DNA of 5,332 nucleotides from an uncultured Campylobacter sp. (GCA_943913625.1 CALTYW010000153.1:1-5332); one strand, 5' to 3'; counted from the first letter of the stretch, positions 1 to 4,786 are shown. Made by a program: numbers and translations. Notes: generated by a model from the letters alone, not told the origin.

Positions 1-30
1 GGCACCGAACGAGTTCTTGCTTTCTGCCAC
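1..30 (-). CDS. acn: Aconitate hydratase, N-terminal 10 codons only (partial)
   Basis: Read on the minus strand from GTG at 30, this encodes MAESKNSFGA and runs off the window edge in frame. The ESKNSF start matches what I recall of corynebacterial aconitase. Aconitase is the cytosolic 4Fe-4S enzyme of the TCA cycle that interconverts citrate and isocitrate. An in-frame TTG at 42 would add MELT and change the GTG to an internal Val, giving MELTVAESK, which resembles the N-terminus annotated in C. glutamicum. I prefer GTG because GGAG lies 6 bases upstream of it. The call also rests on the AcnR-type operator upstream and on the Rv1476-type gene in divergent orientation. Only ten residues are visible, so it depends on this peptide plus context. 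Confidence 0.85.
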   Translation of the reverse strand, partial: MAESKNSFGA

Positions 31-36
31 GGTGAG

Positions 37-40
37 CTCC
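37..40 (-). promoter_or_regulatory. acn ribosome binding site
   Basis: The minus strand reads GGAG, then CTCACC, then the GTG at 30. The 6-base spacing is good for a Shine-Dalgarno site and favours the GTG over the TTG at 42. If the TTG is the true start, this GGAG is inside the coding sequence and only a weak GAGAA precedes it. Confidence 0.6.
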
Positions 41-76
41 AATTCTCGTCGTATACAAAATCAGGGATTGTCGACC

Positions 77-116
77 CTATGGTGGTCAAACCACAATGAT
101 ATGCGACCTGCCATAG
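77..116 (-). promoter_or_regulatory. Large hairpin in the acn 5' leader
   Basis: CTATGG (77-82) pairs with CCATAG (111-116), and GGTC (84-87) pairs with GACC (105-108), with a 1-base/2-base bulge between. This makes a 10-bp interrupted stem with a 17-base loop. With acn transcription starting near 120, the structure would occupy the beginning of the acn leader RNA. A perfect palindrome, GTGGTcaaACCAC (82-94), and a short AGGG/CCCT hairpin (63-66 with 75-78) use some of the same bases, so they could form only in its place. The pairing is visible in the sequence. A regulatory role is inference. Confidence 0.45.
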
Positions 117-126
117 TTCCGCGCCC

Positions 127-132
127 ATATTA
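127..132 (-). promoter_or_regulatory. acn promoter -10 box
   Basis: On the minus strand TAATAT directly follows the AcnR-type operator, and transcription would begin about 7 bases further on, near 120. That gives an acn leader of roughly 80 to 90 bases. The C. glutamicum acn promoter also has a long leader and an operator just upstream of its -10. No good -35 hexamer is visible, which is common in this genus. Confidence 0.5.
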
Positions 133-133
133 A

Positions 134-149
134 CAGTACGCGCGTTATG
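134..149 (-). promoter_or_regulatory. AcnR operator upstream of acn
   Basis: The minus strand reads CATAACGCGCGTACTG. The published C. glutamicum AcnR motif, from memory, is CAGnACnnncGTACTG. The only difference at a specified position is T for G at the third base. AcnR is a TetR-family repressor of acn and is normally encoded just downstream of acn. The site lies directly upstream of the acn -10 box, where a bound repressor would block RNA polymerase. It also sits 22 bases upstream of the -10 of the divergent gene starting at 185, overlapping the place where that gene's -35 would be, so AcnR could affect both directions. Confidence 0.7.
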
Positions 150-171
150 TTAGTGAACCGACGCGCTTCTA

Positions 172-177
172 TACACT
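172..177 (+). promoter_or_regulatory. -10 box giving a leaderless mRNA for the Rv1476-type gene
   Basis: TACACT fits the actinobacterial TAnAnT -10 pattern and is followed by exactly 7 bases and then the GTG at 185. Transcription would start at or next to the G of the start codon, giving a leaderless mRNA. This agrees with the absence of any purine-rich ribosome binding site before the GTG. Only a weak -35 (TTAGTG, 150-155) is present, 16 bases upstream. Confidence 0.6.
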
Positions 178-184
178 CGTTGCC

Positions 185-679
185 GTGAGCGACCCCCAAA
201 ATCCGGCCAATCCGGAAGACATTGACGTGGCGGCTCTTTTAGGGCAGTTGGCGCAGAGTTCCGTCGCCTTCGGTACGGCAAATCCGGCGAATGAACGGTT
301 GGGGGCCGATCTTCAGGGGGCATTGCATAAAGAAGGCGCTGACGTGCTGGGGGATGCGGGCATTGTCGTGCTTGAGCAGACTCCGGCGCATATCCCTGAT
401 CTACGAGACCTTGCCCAGGACATTGCAATCGGCAGTGATCTGGATACGGTTATCGTCCGCACACCGCACGTCGCCATTGGGGTGAGCGACACATTGACAC
501 GGGCGCAAATCGAGCGGGGGCAGCGCGCCATGGTGGCTCAACCCGATTACGCCGTGGGACTCGACGCCTTCGTTGCCGAAGCGTCGGAGTTTGGCATCGC
601 GTGGGGTGGGGTCATGGGTGCGTTCTTGGCTGGGGTTGTTGCGGTCGTCGGGGCCTCAGCTGCCGCATCTCGACGGTAA
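185..679 (+). CDS. Rv1476-type small membrane protein (DUF6676-like)
   Basis: This 164-residue protein starts at GTG. It has a soluble N-terminal domain (about 13-133), one hydrophobic helix at about 137-160 and a short tail ending SRR, so it is probably anchored by its C-terminus. It has no signal peptide. The soluble part alternates beta and alpha segments: GIVVLEQTP (59-67), an acidic LRDLAQDI (73-80) and DTVIVRTPHVAIGV (87-100). The layout resembles TPM-like domains and the Rv1476 family that lies between acn and ripA in mycobacteria. Family assignment rests on shape, length and position more than on a recognised catalytic motif, and the function is unknown. It is divergent from acn and 494 bases ahead of ripA, so it probably has its own leaderless transcript. 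The next recognisable hairpin is just after its stop. Confidence 0.8.
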   Translation: MSDPQNPANPEDIDVAALLGQLAQSSVAFGTANPANERLGADLQGALHKEGADVLGDAGIVVLEQTPAHIPDLRDLAQDIAIGSDLDTVIVRTPHVAIGVSDTLTRAQIERGQRAMVAQPDYAVGLDAFVAEASEFGIAWGGVMGAFLAGVVAVVGASAAASRR

Positions 680-695
680 AGCGCCCAAACTTGAC

Positions 696-711
696 GACCC
701 GCCAGCGGGTC
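696..711 (+). terminator. Possible terminator hairpin after the Rv1476-type gene
   Basis: GACCCGC and GCGGGTC form a perfect 7-bp palindrome with a 2-base centre, or a 6-bp stem with a CCAG loop. It begins 17 bases after the stop codon, where a terminator is expected. No T-run follows (the next bases are CCGGCTGCGG), so it is not a classical intrinsic terminator. It could be a hairpin-only terminator or simply a stabilising 3' hairpin. Confidence 0.4.
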
Positions 712-736
712 CCGGCTGCGGAGCATGTTGCCGCTG

Positions 737-752
737 CGTGACGAACGTCACA
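737..752 (+). promoter_or_regulatory. GlxR (CRP-type) binding site candidate
   Basis: CGTGACGAACGTCACA matches the GlxR consensus TGTGA-N6-TCACA at nine of ten specified positions, the first T being C. Its core, GTGACGaaCGTCAC, is a perfect 6+6 palindrome. GlxR is the cAMP-responsive global regulator of corynebacteria and controls, among others, resuscitation-promoting factor genes. The site is about 420 bases before ripA and 58 bases after the upstream gene. Which promoter it serves cannot be told from the sequence. Confidence 0.5.
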
Positions 753-830
753 TAGAAAATTGCAGCCGTGTATTTCCGCACGATAGACCCGTGTGGGTCA
801 CGTTGCGCCGCTTGACTAGCGAGAAAGTTT

Positions 831-847
831 GTAACATTTGGGATACA
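831..847 (+). promoter_or_regulatory. GTAACA-type direct repeat, possible MtrA box
   Basis: GTAACA (831-836), five bases, then GATACA (842-847) form an 11-base-period direct repeat with one mismatch. This resembles the tandem GTAAC/GTCAC boxes bound by the response regulator MtrA of the MtrAB system. MtrAB controls cell-wall hydrolase genes in actinobacteria, and ripA is a reported MtrA target in M. tuberculosis. The next GTAACA (899-904) and a GTAACC (1082-1087) may be further half-sites. The motif is loose, so this is a candidate only. Confidence 0.35.
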
Positions 848-861
848 AGTCAAAAGACTTG
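846..861 (+). repeat. Perfect hairpin with AAAA loop in the ripA leader
   Basis: CAAGTC (846-851) and GACTTG (856-861) form a 6-bp stem closed by AAAA. It overlaps the second half of the GTAACA-type repeat and contains both a GTCAA and the start of a TTGAC motif. It could be a protein operator or an RNA hairpin. There is no T-run after it. Confidence 0.5.
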
Positions 862-877
862 ACGTATGGTCTCCATG

Positions 878-893
878 TCGGCTCGTGAGCCGA
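878..893 (+). repeat. Perfect GC-rich palindrome in the ripA leader
   Basis: TCGGCTC (878-884) and GAGCCGA (887-893) are perfect 7-base arms around GT. As RNA this is a 6-bp stem with a CGTG loop. It lies inside the long-range inverted repeat. It has no T-run, so it is not a typical intrinsic terminator. Confidence 0.5.
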
Positions 894-1160
894 GGAACGT
901 AACAACCGTACTGTTGGGTCACACGGCAGAGTGCTCTAGTCAAGCAATCGGCCAAGGTTCGGGCATGTGGGGAAGCACGCCAAGTGCCGGGCTCTCACAC
1001 AGACGGGTAAAGCGTCCTGGGTTGACGGTGCCGCGTCAGTAGTCAACATCTAGGTCCGCGCGCTACGGCATTAGTCACGCCGTAACCGCGTTCACTGTGA
1101 TTGGGTTGAGGGTTTTCTTGATCGCCCTCGACTTGCTCTCGTGTGCGCATCGCGCGGTGT

Positions 1161-1166
1161 GAGGAG
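1161..1166 (+). promoter_or_regulatory. ripA ribosome binding site, deciding the start
   Basis: GAGGAG is followed by 7 bases and then the GTG at 1174. This strong Shine-Dalgarno site selects that GTG over the in-frame GTG at 1141 (11 codons upstream), which has only TTGCTCTC before it. Confidence 0.85.
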
Positions 1167-1173
1167 CACCTTC

Positions 1174-2928
1174 GTGGCGAATCCACAAAGGGGCACTCGG
1201 TTCCGCTGGGCGCGTCGCGCGTCCGGCGTAGTCGCGTGTGCCACCACTTTGTCCCTGACATTGGGCCTCGTCAGCCCTTCGGCGACCGGCCAGTCATCCA
1301 CCTCCGAGGTGGGTGAGCTGGTCACAGCAGTGTCCCGGGCGCAGGCGAACGTCGATGAGCTCAATCTGGGACTTGGCAGCCTCCAAGAGTCGGTGAACCA
1401 GGCGCTCGTGGACTTGCACGATAAACAGGCACAGGCCGAACAGGCACGCCGTGGTGCCGATGAGGCGAAGCGGCGTCTGGATGAGGCGCAGGCAAGCGTC
1501 GAGAAGCTTCGCGCAGAGCTGGAAGAGCTGACGCGATCGCAGTACCGCGGCGCAACTGCGGAAAGCCTCACTGCACTTGCCGGTGCCGAAGACCAGCGTG
1601 ACGTACTGGACCGTTCTCTCTTTCTGCGCCAGCGCACGGACGAGAAGAAGGCGAAGCTGGAAGAGGCCGAGCGCGCCCGCGCAGAAGCCGCAAACGATGA
1701 GTCGGTGCTGCGCGAAGCCAGCGATCTTGCTGCTACCGCCGCCGCCGACGCGGAGCAGGCTGAGACCAATGCCCGTGAGCTCCTCGAAGCAAATCGGGCC
1801 GCACTTGCCGAAAGCGTAGCCGAGCGCGACGCGGCGCAGAGCGAACTGGCTTCGGCGGAACGCGAGCTCGCAGCACAGCGCTCGGAGGCCGCCGCGACCA
1901 CGGAAGCTGCTGGCCAACAGGCCGCCGGCACAGACGCAGAAGCGGCCGCCCCAGAGGAAGCTTCGCAGGGCGAGGCCGCGGCGAACGCTGAAGTGGTCGC
2001 TGAGGTGAACGCGGAGGCACCAGCAGAAGCTGCACCGGCTGAAGCAGCGGAGTCCGGCGTTGTCGCAGCGCCGTATGCAGGCGCCAGCGACATCCCCGAT
2101 GAGGTGAAAGCTGCTGTGTCTCAGGCTGTGATCGATGCAGTCGCCGCGAAGGTGCAGGAGATCGCTCCGGGCGCGCCGACGCCCAGCTCCGCACAGCTCG
2201 AAGAAGCCGTCCGCACTGCGGTCCAGGCCGCTGGCGACCTCGACATGGCAAGCATGTCCTCTCAGCTCCAGCTTCCGGACATCAGTCCGGAGACCATCGC
2301 AGCTGCTGCTGCTATTGCCGCAGGCGTGGGTCTCGTCGGCGCGGTAGCTGTGAACCACACCTCGCTGGAGAACCCCTTCGGCAGCTCCACGGGCCAGGTT
2401 GATCAGATCGCGACCGCGTTCGCAGAGGGACTGAGTTCCGTGTCAGGCCAGGCGCAGCAACTCGCTGGCGTGCTCCCTGAAATCGCGACCGCCGTCGGGG
2501 TGAGCGAAGCCGCGCAGCTGACGCAGCCCGGCAGCAGCGCGCAGATTGAGGCGGTGATCGCCCGTGCCGAATCCCAGATCGGGGTGCCGTACGTGTGGGG
2601 CGGCGGCGACGCAAACGGCCCGACCACAGGTGTCAACGGCGGCAGCTTGTCCGGCTTCGACTGCTCCGGTCTCGTGCTTTACGCCTACTCCGCGGCAGGC
2701 GTCTCGCTTCCGCACTACACCGGCTACCAATACCAGCGCGGCACCCAAGTCCCCGCGAGCGAAGCCAAGCGCGGCGACCTGCTGTTCTGGGGTCCGGGCG
2801 GTAGCCAGCACGTGGCCATCTACCTCGGCGACGGGATGATGATCGAGGCGCCGCAGACAGGCATGAACGTCCAGATCACGCCGGTGCGCTGGTCCGGTAT
2901 GACACCAAACGCCGTGCGCCTGCTCTAA
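1174..2928 (+). CDS. ripA: Secreted NlpC/P60 peptidoglycan endopeptidase, RipA type
   Basis: The 584-residue product is an exported hydrolase that cleaves peptide stems of peptidoglycan so that daughter cells can separate. A signal peptide (arginine-rich to about 22, hydrophobic to 36) probably ends at ATG-Q40. Two charged helical stretches (about 45-122 and 145-245) flank a hinge (QYRGATAESLTALAG, from 123), as in PcsB/CwlO/RipA coiled-coil regulatory domains. An Ala/Glu-rich linker (245-305), a mostly helical middle and a hydrophobic stretch (375-393) follow. The NlpC/P60 domain spans 460-584 with Cys497 (FDCSGL), His546 (QHVAIYLGDG) and Glu558 (IEAPQTG). The 49- and 12-residue spacings equal those of M. 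tuberculosis RipA (Cys383, His432, Glu444). It corresponds to C. glutamicum Cg1735 and C. diphtheriae DIP1281, from memory. In Corynebacterium the name RipA is also used for an unrelated AraC-type iron regulator. Confidence 0.95.
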   Translation: MANPQRGTRFRWARRASGVVACATTLSLTLGLVSPSATGQSSTSEVGELVTAVSRAQANVDELNLGLGSLQESVNQALVDLHDKQAQAEQARRGADEAKRRLDEAQASVEKLRAELEELTRSQYRGATAESLTALAGAEDQRDVLDRSLFLRQRTDEKKAKLEEAERARAEAANDESVLREASDLAATAAADAEQAETNARELLEANRAALAESVAERDAAQSELASAERELAAQRSEAAATTEAAGQQAAGTDAEAAAPEEASQGEAAANAEVVAEVNAEAPAEAAPAEAAESGVVAAPYAGASDIPDEVKAAVSQAVIDAVAAKVQEIAPGAPTPSSAQLEEAVRTAVQAAGDLDMASMSSQLQLPDISPETIAAAAAIAAGVGLVGAVAVNHTSLENPFGSSTGQVDQIATAFAEGLSSVSGQAQQLAGVLPEIATAVGVSEAAQLTQPGSSAQIEAVIARAESQIGVPYVWGGGDANGPTTGVNGGSLSGFDCSGLVLYAYSAAGVSLPHYTGYQYQRGTQVPASEAKRGDLLFWGPGGSQHVAIYLGDGMMIEAPQTGMNVQITPVRWSGMTPNAVRLL

Positions 2929-2941
2929 CCGCGTTACCATC

Positions 2942-2945
2942 GGAG
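2942..2945 (+). promoter_or_regulatory. hemH ribosome binding site, unusually close to the start
   Basis: GGAG is separated from the ATG at 2948 by only two bases, shorter than the usual 5 to 9. No other start codon lies in frame between the ripA stop and this ATG, and the protein begins exactly as the family does. Translation may therefore depend partly on ribosomes finishing ripA 19 bases upstream. Confidence 0.5.
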
Positions 2946-2947
2946 AC

Positions 2948-4009
2948 ATGCCTCTCCTCCAATACGACGCACTCCTCGTCCTCTCCTTCGGCGGCCCCGA
3001 AGGAGAGGACGATGTCATTCCGTTCCTCGAGAACGTGACCAAGGGCCGCGGAATTCCCCGCGAGCGCCTAGCCGAGGTAGGTGAGCACTACTACCACTTC
3101 GGCGGCGTCAGCCCGATCAATGAGCAAAACCGCCAGCTCATCTCCAACATCGAGGCGGAGCTTGAAAGCCGCGGCTACGATCTGCCCGTCTACTTTGGTA
3201 ACCGGAACTGGCACCCGTTTGCGGAAGACGCGGCGAAGCAGTTGCAGGCCGACGGCAGGACAAACGTGCTTGTGTTTGCCACCAGTGCATGGGGCGGGTA
3301 CTCCGCGTGCCGCCAGTACGACGAGGACATCGCGCGTATGCGCGAGATCACCCCGGAGATCACGTACACGAAGCTTTACCAGTTTTTCGGAAAGTCCAAG
3401 TTCATCAATCTCGAGGCCAAGTACCTCCTCGATGCGATCGGGGAGAAGCCTGAGAAGAATCGTGCCGTGCTCTTCACTGCACACAGCGTTCCGACGGCGG
3501 CGGACAACGCCTCCGGCGGCCCCGACGACGCAAACCTGTACTCGCGCCAAGTGGCCGAAGCGGCGAAACTGGTTGCGCGGCGCGCGAACCTCACCGACTA
3601 CGAGGTGGTGTGGCAGTCCCGCTCCGGTAACCCTGCCACCCCGTGGCTCGAGCCGGACATCGTCGACCGCGTCAGGAAGCTGCACGCTGAAGAAGGCATC
3701 GACCACGTCGTGGTCGTGCCCATCGGGTTCATCACCGACCATATGGAGGTCGTGTGGGACCTGGATACGGAGCTCAAGGCCGCGTGCGACGAGCTGGGCA
3801 TCGAACTTGACCGCGTGCCCACCGTTGGGCTTGATCCGGTGTTCGCCAACATGGTCGTCGACCTGTGCGAGCGCGTCGCTGTGAAGGTGGCGCCAGAGAA
3901 CATATCGATGGTGACCATGCAGGGCTGCACCGTCAACGGTGAGCCGTGCAAGCCGGATTGCTGCGCCCCGGTGCGCCGTCCTGCGCCCGCGGAAGCCCAA
4001 GCTAACTAG
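2948..4009 (+). CDS. hemH: Ferrochelatase (coproporphyrin type, Fe-S subgroup)
   Basis: The 353-residue cytosolic enzyme inserts ferrous iron into the tetrapyrrole ring. In actinobacteria the substrate is coproporphyrin III, so the name cpfC also applies. The family start YDALLVLSFGGPEG (residues 6-19) and GGVSPIN follow the usual order. The metal-inserting His179 lies in FTAHSVP, and His265/Glu267 in ITDHMEVVWDLD. Cys121 in SAWGGYSACRQYDED and the C-terminal cysteines 327, 334, 338 and 339 (GCTVNGEPCKPDCC) resemble the [2Fe-2S] ligands of mycobacterial ferrochelatase, so a cluster is likely. The length is normal. It follows ripA by 19 bases without a terminator, suggesting cotranscription. 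It ends 11 bases from the stop of the convergent gene. A second in-frame TAG lies five codons past its stop. Confidence 0.96.
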   Translation: MPLLQYDALLVLSFGGPEGEDDVIPFLENVTKGRGIPRERLAEVGEHYYHFGGVSPINEQNRQLISNIEAELESRGYDLPVYFGNRNWHPFAEDAAKQLQADGRTNVLVFATSAWGGYSACRQYDEDIARMREITPEITYTKLYQFFGKSKFINLEAKYLLDAIGEKPEKNRAVLFTAHSVPTAADNASGGPDDANLYSRQVAEAAKLVARRANLTDYEVVWQSRSGNPATPWLEPDIVDRVRKLHAEEGIDHVVVVPIGFITDHMEVVWDLDTELKAACDELGIELDRVPTVGLDPVFANMVVDLCERVAVKVAPENISMVTMQGCTVNGEPCKPDCCAPVRRPAPAEAQAN

Positions 4010-4025
4010 GTCCAAGCCAACTAGG
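3997..4025. repeat. 15-base tandem duplication at the convergent stop codons
   Basis: CCAAGCTAACTAGG (3997-4010) is repeated as CCAAGCCAACTAGG (4012-4025) with one mismatch and a 15-base period. Each copy contains the self-complementary CTAG. The first copy holds the hemH stop and the second the stop of the opposite gene. Because 15 is a multiple of three, each gene meets a second in-frame TAG in the other copy. Confidence 0.85.
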
Positions 4026-4779
4026 AACGCATCCACTCCCTGCGGTAATCAATCACCGCATCTGCGACCCCCGCCATCCTCGCCGAGCGCACATGCCGCC
4101 ACAGGGCGAAGAGGTGGGGGTCGAAGCTGTGGTCGTCCAGTCGGTCCGTGACCGTCTCAATGATCGCCGCGACCCGGTCGGCGCGCGCGAACAGCTTTGC
4201 CGCGCGCGGGGTCACACCCGCGGGCAGACCCGGGGTGTCGTAGAAATCCGCGAGCGTACCAACCACCAGGCGCGGGTTGGGCAGGTCGCGGTCAGTGCCG
4301 CCGGCGGCTTCGATGAGCGTGGCGGCCTGGTCGGTGGCCCGGGAGAGCAGCTGATCCGCCTCGCCGGGGGTGAGCCACTCCGGCTCCGGCAGCGGGTCGG
4401 GGTCTTCGAACCAGCGCCACTGCACACCCGTGCCGGAGTAGTCCGGCACCAGAATGTGGTTGACACCTGCGTGGCCCGCCACCACCAGCGCGCCGGCTGG
4501 GGTCAGCGCCTCCATGGCGGGCGAGCCTGCGCGCAGGCGGGCGGCCTGGCCCGGGCCCCACAGCACTAGGCGCACGACGGGGGATTCGGATTCGAGGTGG
4601 GCGGACACCCGGACGTCGTGAAGCAGCTGCCCCATGGGAAACGTGCCGTAGCTGTGGCGGCCGCCGAGGTCCGTGAGCGCGTCGATCGTCTCGTCCGTGG
4701 ATTCGACGCCATACAGCCAGGCGGCGAGCCAGACGGCGGTGTTCTGGAGGGGCGAATAAACCTCGGCGCGTGTGTGCAT
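4021..4779 (-). CDS. Conserved protein of unknown function, Rv1486c-type position
   Basis: The 252-residue protein starts MHTRAEVYSPLQNTAVWLAAWLYGVES and ends YRREWMRS. I chose the ATG at 4779 over one at 4851. The longer form would overlap the divergent gene, and TACACT lies exactly 7 bases before 4779. No signal peptide or membrane helix is evident, so it is probably cytosolic. It is rich in Trp, His and acidic residues. Notable segments are GPGQAARLRAG near 76, GALVVAGHAGVNHILVPDYSGTGVQWRWFEDPDP near 95-130, and a helical, Arg/Asp-rich C-terminal third. I recognise no catalytic motif. Its position, convergent with ferrochelatase, is the same as Rv1486c beside hemZ in M. tuberculosis, so orthology is plausible but not shown by the sequence alone. 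It faces DUF3097 across a 40-base divergent promoter. Confidence 0.8.
   Translation of the reverse strand: MHTRAEVYSPLQNTAVWLAAWLYGVESTDETIDALTDLGGRHSYGTFPMGQLLHDVRVSAHLESESPVVRLVLWGPGQAARLRAGSPAMEALTPAGALVVAGHAGVNHILVPDYSGTGVQWRWFEDPDPLPEPEWLTPGEADQLLSRATDQAATLIEAAGGTDRDLPNPRLVVGTLADFYDTPGLPAGVTPRAAKLFARADRVAAIIETVTDRLDDHSFDPHLFALWRHVRSARMAGVADAVIDYRREWMRS
4041..4060. terminator. Possible hairpin terminator at the convergent gene junction
   Basis: TGCGGT (4041-4046) and ACCGCA (4055-4060) are perfect 6-base arms around an 8-base loop. The hairpin lies 32 bases past the hemH stop, inside the last codons of the opposite gene. The 11-base gap between the two stops has no hairpin itself, so this is the nearest candidate for stopping hemH transcripts. 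No T-run follows, so the call is weak. Confidence 0.3.
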
Positions 4780-4786
4780 CCGGGCA

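Larger units (their letters stand above)
810..945 (+). repeat. Long-range 10-bp perfect inverted repeat
   Basis: GCTTGACTAG at 810-819 is the exact reverse complement of CTAGTCAAGC at 936-945, with 116 bases between. The enclosed segment holds two further perfect hairpins (846-861 and 878-893). If transcribed, the outer arms could close a multi-branched RNA domain in the ripA leader. Folding and function are inferred. Confidence 0.5.
680..1173 (+). other. Long structured intergenic region upstream of ripA
   Basis: No convincing gene lies in these 494 bases. They hold many short perfect inverted repeats (696-711, 738-751, 786-799, 846-861, 878-893, and a 10-bp pair at 810-819/936-945). There is also a GlxR-like palindrome, a GTAACA/GATACA direct repeat and seven TTGAC or GTCAA motifs. 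CGGCTGC at 713-719 and GCAGCCG at 762-768 form a 7-bp inverted repeat around the GlxR-like site. Near the ripA start, GAGGG (1108-1112) can pair with CCCTC (1125-1129). Several -35-like TTGAC hexamers exist, but none has a good -10 at normal spacing, so I cannot place the ripA promoter. I did not find the conserved core of the c-di-AMP (ydaO) riboswitch, which sits before related hydrolase genes in some actinobacteria. Confidence 0.6.

Noticed and set aside
875..1042. 55-codon open frame starting ATG TCG GCT in the ripA leader
   Set aside because: It has no ribosome binding site, no leaderless-type spacing (TATGGT ends only 4 bases before the ATG), and overlaps several perfect hairpins. No recognisable protein family was seen.
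900..1060. c-di-AMP (ydaO) riboswitch before ripA
   Set aside because: Its conserved core, including the GACAGCTAACCTCG-like segment, could not be found on the plus strand between ripA and the upstream gene.
1141..1173. Upstream GTG start for ripA at 1141
   Set aside because: It would add 11 residues before the signal peptide and has no ribosome binding site, whereas the GTG at 1174 has GAGGAG at 7 bases.
1092..2358. Long minus-strand open frames opposite ripA
   Set aside because: Their products are Ser/Ala/Arg-rich and low in complexity, as expected from the antisense of an Ala/Glu-rich GC-rich coiled-coil gene. They have no supporting start signals.
3068..4036. 322-codon minus-strand open frame opposite hemH
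   Set aside because: It lies opposite a clear full-length ferrochelatase and its translation (His/Val/Arg-rich) resembles no family I know. It is a frame shadow.
4093..4569. 158-codon plus-strand open frame opposite the unknown-function gene
   Set aside because: The opposite-strand gene has a better start, a promoter at the right spacing and more natural composition. This frame has no ribosome binding site or promoter.
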